Positions 60,109 through 64,000 of a DNA stretch of 64,000 nucleotides are shown here, in pieces. A program made the position numbers and the translations under genes. The DNA is taken from positions 496,001 through 560,000 of the forward strand of contig NZ_JAJGRC010000001.1 in the NCBI RefSeq assembly GCF_020786625.1, given 5' to 3'. The notes below the pieces were generated by a model. It was not told the origin of the DNA and did not search any database. It was given only the letters and a program-made list of their open reading frames with translations. This DNA is from Salinicoccus sp. RF5. Lineage in GTDB: Bacteria > Bacillota > Bacilli > Staphylococcales > Salinicoccaceae. The stretch's first letter is position 1, and each line of letters opens with the position of its first letter.

Positions 60109-61500
60109 CTACTGCTCCTTTAGGAGGAATGTCATCAGAAGACCTGCGGCAGCCATGACGGCCGAGAAGACGAATGATATATTCACCCCGGCGACTTCAT
60201 CGGCCAGTGATGGTGTTCCAGCGGACAGGTTCAATGCGACCCCCGTCATCACCGTGACCATCACAGCTGTAAAGAGGGAGCCGCCGATCTGCCGCATCGT
60301 ATTGTTCATGGCGGTGCCATGCGGAATCTTCGAATCATGCAGGGCATTCATTGCGAAAGTCGTCAAAGGCATCATGGTGAGTCCCGTGCCGAGCAGACGG
60401 AATGTATAGACAATCGCAAGATAGGTGAATGTCGTCTCGACGGTCAGGAAGGACAGCATTATGGACGTTGCAAGTATCAGGCCGAGCCCAATGAAGGTCA
60501 AAATCCGGATGCCGAACTTGTCGAAGAGGATTCCCGCAACGGGCATCGTCGCCCCCATGAGGAGAGCCCCGGGCAGCAGGGCCAGTCCCGATTCGAACGG
60601 GGTGTAGCCGAGCATGTCCTGCATGAGTACGGGCAGTATGTTGTTTGCACTGACCATGGATGTGAAGACGATGACGCCGATCAGTGAGCTCATCAGGAAA
60701 TAGCGGTTCTTGAAGACGGTCATTTCCAATATCGGCTGCGGCAGCTTGAGCTGGCGTTTCGTGAACACCATTACAAGCGCCAGTCCGCTGATGACCGAGA
60801 GTAATACGAGCGGATCCATCCATCCCCTGACCCCTGCGACGGAGAACCCGTACAGCAGCCCGCCGAATCCGAGCGTGGACAGTATGATGGAAGGGATATC
60901 GACCTTGGGGTTGGTCTGGTGGGTGACGTTCTTCATCGACAGGTACGCGAGCAGCAGATTGGCGAGCACGAGCGGCAGCACGATGAAAAACAGCGACCGC
61001 CATGGCCAGATGCCGACGATGTATCCGGCAAGCGGCGGACCGATTGCCGGTGCCAGCCCGATGACGAGCCCGAAGTATCCCATCGCCTTGCCCCGCTGTT
61101 CAAGCGGGAACTGCGTCAGCAGGATGACCTGCGTAAGCGGCATCATGATGCCGGCTGCAACCCCCTGCAGTATCCTGCCGGCGAGCAGCACCGAATATAC
61201 GGGAGCGAACGCTGCAAGGATGGTGCCTGCAATGAATATCATCATGCCCGTCAAGTACAGGGTTCTTGATGTGAACTTATTGATCAGGAATGCCGATACC
61301 GGAATCATGATGCCGTTGACGAGGAAGAAGCCGGTCGTCAGCCACTGTGCCGTACTGAACGGAATGTCGAAGGCCGCCATGATCGGCGGCACCGCCGTGA
61401 CCAACAGCATCTGGTTGAGGAGCACAAGGAACGAACCCATCATCAATGTCGCAATCAGCACCGTCTTCTGGCTTGGCCGGGTAAAGCTTTTGATCTGCAT
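60109..61500 (-). CDS. DHA2 family (EmrB/QacA-like) MFS multidrug exporter
   Basis: 463 residues, 14 predicted membrane helices. LNQMLLVTAVPPIMAAFDIPFSTAQWLTTGF at the first helix, motif C-like GLVIGLAPAIGPPLAGYIVG, and LGTGLTMMPLTTFAMNAL. Drug:H+ antiporter; substrate unknown. It begins 35 bases after sbcC in the same direction. Confidence 0.92.
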   Translation of the reverse strand: MQIKSFTRPSQKTVLIATLMMGSFLVLLNQMLLVTAVPPIMAAFDIPFSTAQWLTTGFFLVNGIMIPVSAFLINKFTSRTLYLTGMMIFIAGTILAAFAPVYSVLLAGRILQGVAAGIMMPLTQVILLTQFPLEQRGKAMGYFGLVIGLAPAIGPPLAGYIVGIWPWRSLFFIVLPLVLANLLLAYLSMKNVTHQTNPKVDIPSIILSTLGFGGLLYGFSVAGVRGWMDPLVLLSVISGLALVMVFTKRQLKLPQPILEMTVFKNRYFLMSSLIGVIVFTSMVSANNILPVLMQDMLGYTPFESGLALLPGALLMGATMPVAGILFDKFGIRILTFIGLGLILATSIMLSFLTVETTFTYLAIVYTFRLLGTGLTMMPLTTFAMNALHDSKIPHGTAMNNTMRQIGGSLFTAVMVTVMTGVALNLSAGTPSLADEVAGVNISFVFSAVMAAAGLLMTFLLKEQ

Positions 61501-61535
61501 ATTCTCACTACTTCCTTCTGGTGACCCACCTGTTT

Positions 61536-64000
61536 TTATTTGAACTTCGTAGTGCTCCGTTCATTTACTGCAGTGACTTCGAGTATATTGTCCATGCGTT
61601 CCTTCAATTCTTCAACATGGGAGATGATGCCGACCATCTTGCCGTGCGTCTGCAGCTCCATCAGTGTATTCACCGCCATATCGAGTGTTTCGGGGTCGAG
61701 TGTGCCGAACCCCTCATCGATCAGCATCGTCTCAAGGCTGATGCCGCCGGATTCCTGCTGCAGGGCTTCGTTCAGTGCAAGGGCCAGTGTGAGCGCCGCC
61801 TGGAAGGACTCTCCTCCGGAAAGCGAAGTGATGTGGCGCGGACGGTTGTTGTAGAAGTCGAACACTTCAATATCAAGGCCCGTCTTGCGGCTGCTTTTCG
61901 AAGTACTGCGCCTGAGCTCATACCGGTGGTTCGTCATTTCGAGCAGCCGGACATTCGCAATGTGGAGGATGCGGTCGAGATAATATGTGAGGACATAGCG
62001 TTCGAGCGATACCTTCTGCTCGTTCCTCCCTGAGACTGCGTCGACGAGTGCGACAAGCGCATGGAGTGATTCCAGCTCTTCGTTGTGCTGTTCAATCAGG
62101 GCTTCCATTTTATCCGAAGTCTCCTTGTTGTGCTCGATGTTCGCGAATACCCGGGCACGCGCATTGGTCAATGATTCACCCTTTTCCTCAAGCTGACGGA
62201 TTTCGTCCTCGACTGCCCCGGTATCCTGGAATTCACGGTTTTCCACCGTCTCGAGCAGCGCTGTCCTGCGGCTCGCCAATACTTCCTTCCTGCTGTGGAA
62301 TGATTTGATCGCTGCCTCCATCGAGGCGGCATCCGTCCTTTCCAGCACAGAGAGCATATACGCCCTGTCCCTTCCGGTCTTTTCCGTGAAGCTGTCGATC
62401 TGTGGCGCCGCTTTTTCAATCTCGTCAGTCAGCGTCCTGACCTGCTCCTTCTGGTAGGCCAGCTTCTCCTCCAGCCGGGACTTCTGTTCCCTGCAGTTTT
62501 GCTGCTGCTTTTCATTTTCCATGACGCGGCGCTGATAGTCCTCCAGTGCCTGCCTGCATTTCTTGAAGGAAGCGGTGAAATCTTCGTACCTTTCATACCC
62601 GGACTGTGTCCTGAATTCTTCTGCGCGGTTTTCTGCGCGGGAGAGGGAATGCCGGATATTGTTCTCTTCCAGCCTATTGTCGGCGAGTATCCGGTTCAGT
62701 TCATTCTGACGCTGGTCGAGCTGCTGCTTACGTTCAAACTTCTTCCTGTCCGCCTCGATCTCTTCATCCAGCCGGGTACGGCGCTCCCGCTTCTCCTGCA
62801 GGGAGGCTTCAAGTGCGGCAACCTCCCTGCGCGCCTTTCCTGAGAGCAGTTCCTCTATCACCGTGATGCGCCTTTCTTTGGTGTCCTTCTCCTCGAGCAA
62901 CGCTTCGAGATCCGCTTCGAACTTTTTGAGTTCCGCCTCTTCCGCCTCGGACAGATATTCATTTTCCGCAGGCAGCACCTCGACTTTCTGCTGGCAGACC
63001 GGGCATGGGCTGCCCACTTCAAGATGCCGGACCAGATGTTCGATATGTACACCGTCGGCTGCAGAGAACCTGCTTTTTACACGCTTCTTCTTTTCTTCCC
63101 GTGCAGACTCGATGCTTTCACGTTTCCCGTCAATCGCTTTGATCTCGCCGGACAATCTGGCCTTCTCTTCATCATACCGCCTGTTGCCCTGCTCTTCTTC
63201 AATCTCCTGACCGAGGGTGCTGATCTCGTTGTCCAGTTGGAACTTCTCCTCGTTCAACTGGTCCGAACGCCTGCGGTCCCAGGATTCTGAAGCCAGCGTC
63301 TCTTCAACTGATTCCAACTCCTTTGAAAGCCTGCCGTTTTCCCGTTCGATCTCCTGCTTCCTCTTGTTGAGGGAGGCGAGTGCTTCATCCAGTTGCGCGA
63401 TGTCCTCATCACCCATGAAACGCTCCGTCGAGTTGAGCCAGCGCTCCGCCTTCCTGTACAGCGCATCCTTCTCCCCGAGTGCCGTCTGATCCGAAAGGAG
63501 CTGTTCCAGTTCCCGGTCGACCTGTTCGGACTGTGCCTCGAGTTCCGAGAGTGCCGTTTCAGCCTCCGTCTTCCTTCGCAGCGCCTGGTCCTCCATCTTC
63601 AATGCATACTCCATCTCCTTGACCGCCCGGTATTCCTCAAGGGAGGCTTCGAGAGATGCGATTTCGGAATGCTCGGTTTCAAGTGCTGTGAGCTGTGTGC
63701 CGATTTCCTCAAGCTCCTGGAGTTTCCTGTTATGCTCCTGCTTCTGCTGGAGTTGTCCGCGCTTCGTCTCGAGAGTCTGCCGGTTCTCTTTCAGACCCTC
63801 TTCCATCCTGGTCTGCTCTGCTTCCAGAAGGGATTGGATGTCCCGGATCGCCGCCACCCTCTTGGTGAATGTCGGATAGTCCGCCTCGAGAAGTGCCTGT
63901 GCCCGAGGGAGCCCGCCCCCGCTTACCGTATTGAAGAGTCCCTCAATCTTCGCTTCGACGGTTTCACTTTCGGCCTGTTTCTCCTTCTTCAGTACATTCA
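61536..64000 (-). CDS. sbcC: Exonuclease SbcC, C-terminal part (gene runs off the window)
   Basis: 822 residues are present. Long coiled coils flank a zinc hook CPVCQQ (about 63000), and the C-terminal ATPase lobe has signature LSGGESFQAALTLALALNEAL and Walker B LIDEGFGTLDPETLD. The Walker A lobe is beyond the window. With SbcD it cuts DNA hairpins and blocked ends. The frame stays open to the last base (the in-frame GTG at 63857 is only an internal codon), and sbcD is expected next. Confidence 0.94.
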   Translation of the reverse strand, partial: NVLKKEKQAESETVEAKIEGLFNTVSGGGLPRAQALLEADYPTFTKRVAAIRDIQSLLEAEQTRMEEGLKENRQTLETKRGQLQQKQEHNRKLQELEEIGTQLTALETEHSEIASLEASLEEYRAVKEMEYALKMEDQALRRKTEAETALSELEAQSEQVDRELEQLLSDQTALGEKDALYRKAERWLNSTERFMGDEDIAQLDEALASLNKRKQEIERENGRLSKELESVEETLASESWDRRRSDQLNEEKFQLDNEISTLGQEIEEEQGNRRYDEEKARLSGEIKAIDGKRESIESAREEKKKRVKSRFSAADGVHIEHLVRHLEVGSPCPVCQQKVEVLPAENEYLSEAEEAELKKFEADLEALLEEKDTKERRITVIEELLSGKARREVAALEASLQEKRERRTRLDEEIEADRKKFERKQQLDQRQNELNRILADNRLEENNIRHSLSRAENRAEEFRTQSGYERYEDFTASFKKCRQALEDYQRRVMENEKQQQNCREQKSRLEEKLAYQKEQVRTLTDEIEKAAPQIDSFTEKTGRDRAYMLSVLERTDAASMEAAIKSFHSRKEVLASRRTALLETVENREFQDTGAVEDEIRQLEEKGESLTNARARVFANIEHNKETSDKMEALIEQHNEELESLHALVALVDAVSGRNEQKVSLERYVLTYYLDRILHIANVRLLEMTNHRYELRRSTSKSSRKTGLDIEVFDFYNNRPRHITSLSGGESFQAALTLALALNEALQQESGGISLETMLIDEGFGTLDPETLDMAVNTLMELQTHGKMVGIISHVEELKERMDNILEVTAVNERSTTKFK

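Overview
The window looks like chromosomal DNA of a low-to-mid G+C Gram-positive coccus of the family Staphylococcaceae. The gene order mltG-yrzB-ruvX-ireB-alaS-recD2-yrrB-mnmA-cysteine desulfurase, cymR/rarA, aspS-hisS, rel-apt-recJ-secDF-yajC-tgt-queA-ruvB-ruvA-obg-rpmA-prp-rplU-mreD-mreC is the Staphylococcus/Bacillus backbone. bL27 carries the Firmicutes N-terminal extension cut by Prp, and mreC/mreD are present without mreB. Base composition is close to half G+C, much higher than Staphylococcus sensu stricto, so Salinicoccus or a close relative is my best inference. Nearly all genes are on the minus strand. No rRNA, tRNA, CRISPR array, transposase or prophage was seen.

Layout. 1-9.7 kb: cell-wall lytic transglycosylase (partial), IreB signalling protein, RuvX, AlaRS with a T-box, RecD2 and tRNA thiolation (MnmA plus its cysteine desulfurase). 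9.9-15.6 kb: a luciferase-like oxidoreductase, then the threonine branch (hom-thrC-thrB) divergent from an aspartate kinase. 15.7-19.4 kb: a UbiB-like kinase, CymR, RarA and a well-supported 6S RNA. 19.5-39.5 kb: aspS-hisS (His T-box), amidase, Dtd, Rel, Apt, RecJ, SecDF, YajC, queuosine genes, RuvAB, Obg, the L21/Prp/L27 operon with its leader, and mreCD.

39.5-49.4 kb is the accessory part. A SAM-I riboswitch controls metN-metI-metQ-aminotransferase, and next to it lies a heterodimeric BmrCD-type multidrug ABC exporter. This block sits between mreC and radC/comC, which are normally neighbours in the order comC-radC-mreC. It is bracketed by two directly oriented copies of a previously unrecognised (to me) small structured RNA element. 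Each copy has its own promoter (17-bp spacing), an identical 11-nt box near the 5' end, a hairpin whose stem sequence differs between copies while pairing is kept, and a near-identical 3' part ending in a Rho-independent terminator. This is the strongest candidate for something undescribed.

49.8-64 kb: a mix of SprT-like metalloprotein, second luciferase-like oxidoreductase, DUF896 protein, Rrf2 regulator, GNAT, a rhodanese whose promoter is flanked by two CsoR/CstR-like operators, aldo/keto reductase, Bcr/CflA exporter, cytidine-deaminase-like protein, a nucleoside hydrolase-ribokinase salvage pair behind a CDF metal transporter, an SCO1 copper chaperone, a 14-TM MFS exporter and the C-terminal part of SbcC. 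The coding entries rest on recognisable family motifs. The RNA and promoter calls rest on motifs and hand-drawn pairings, not on computed folds.
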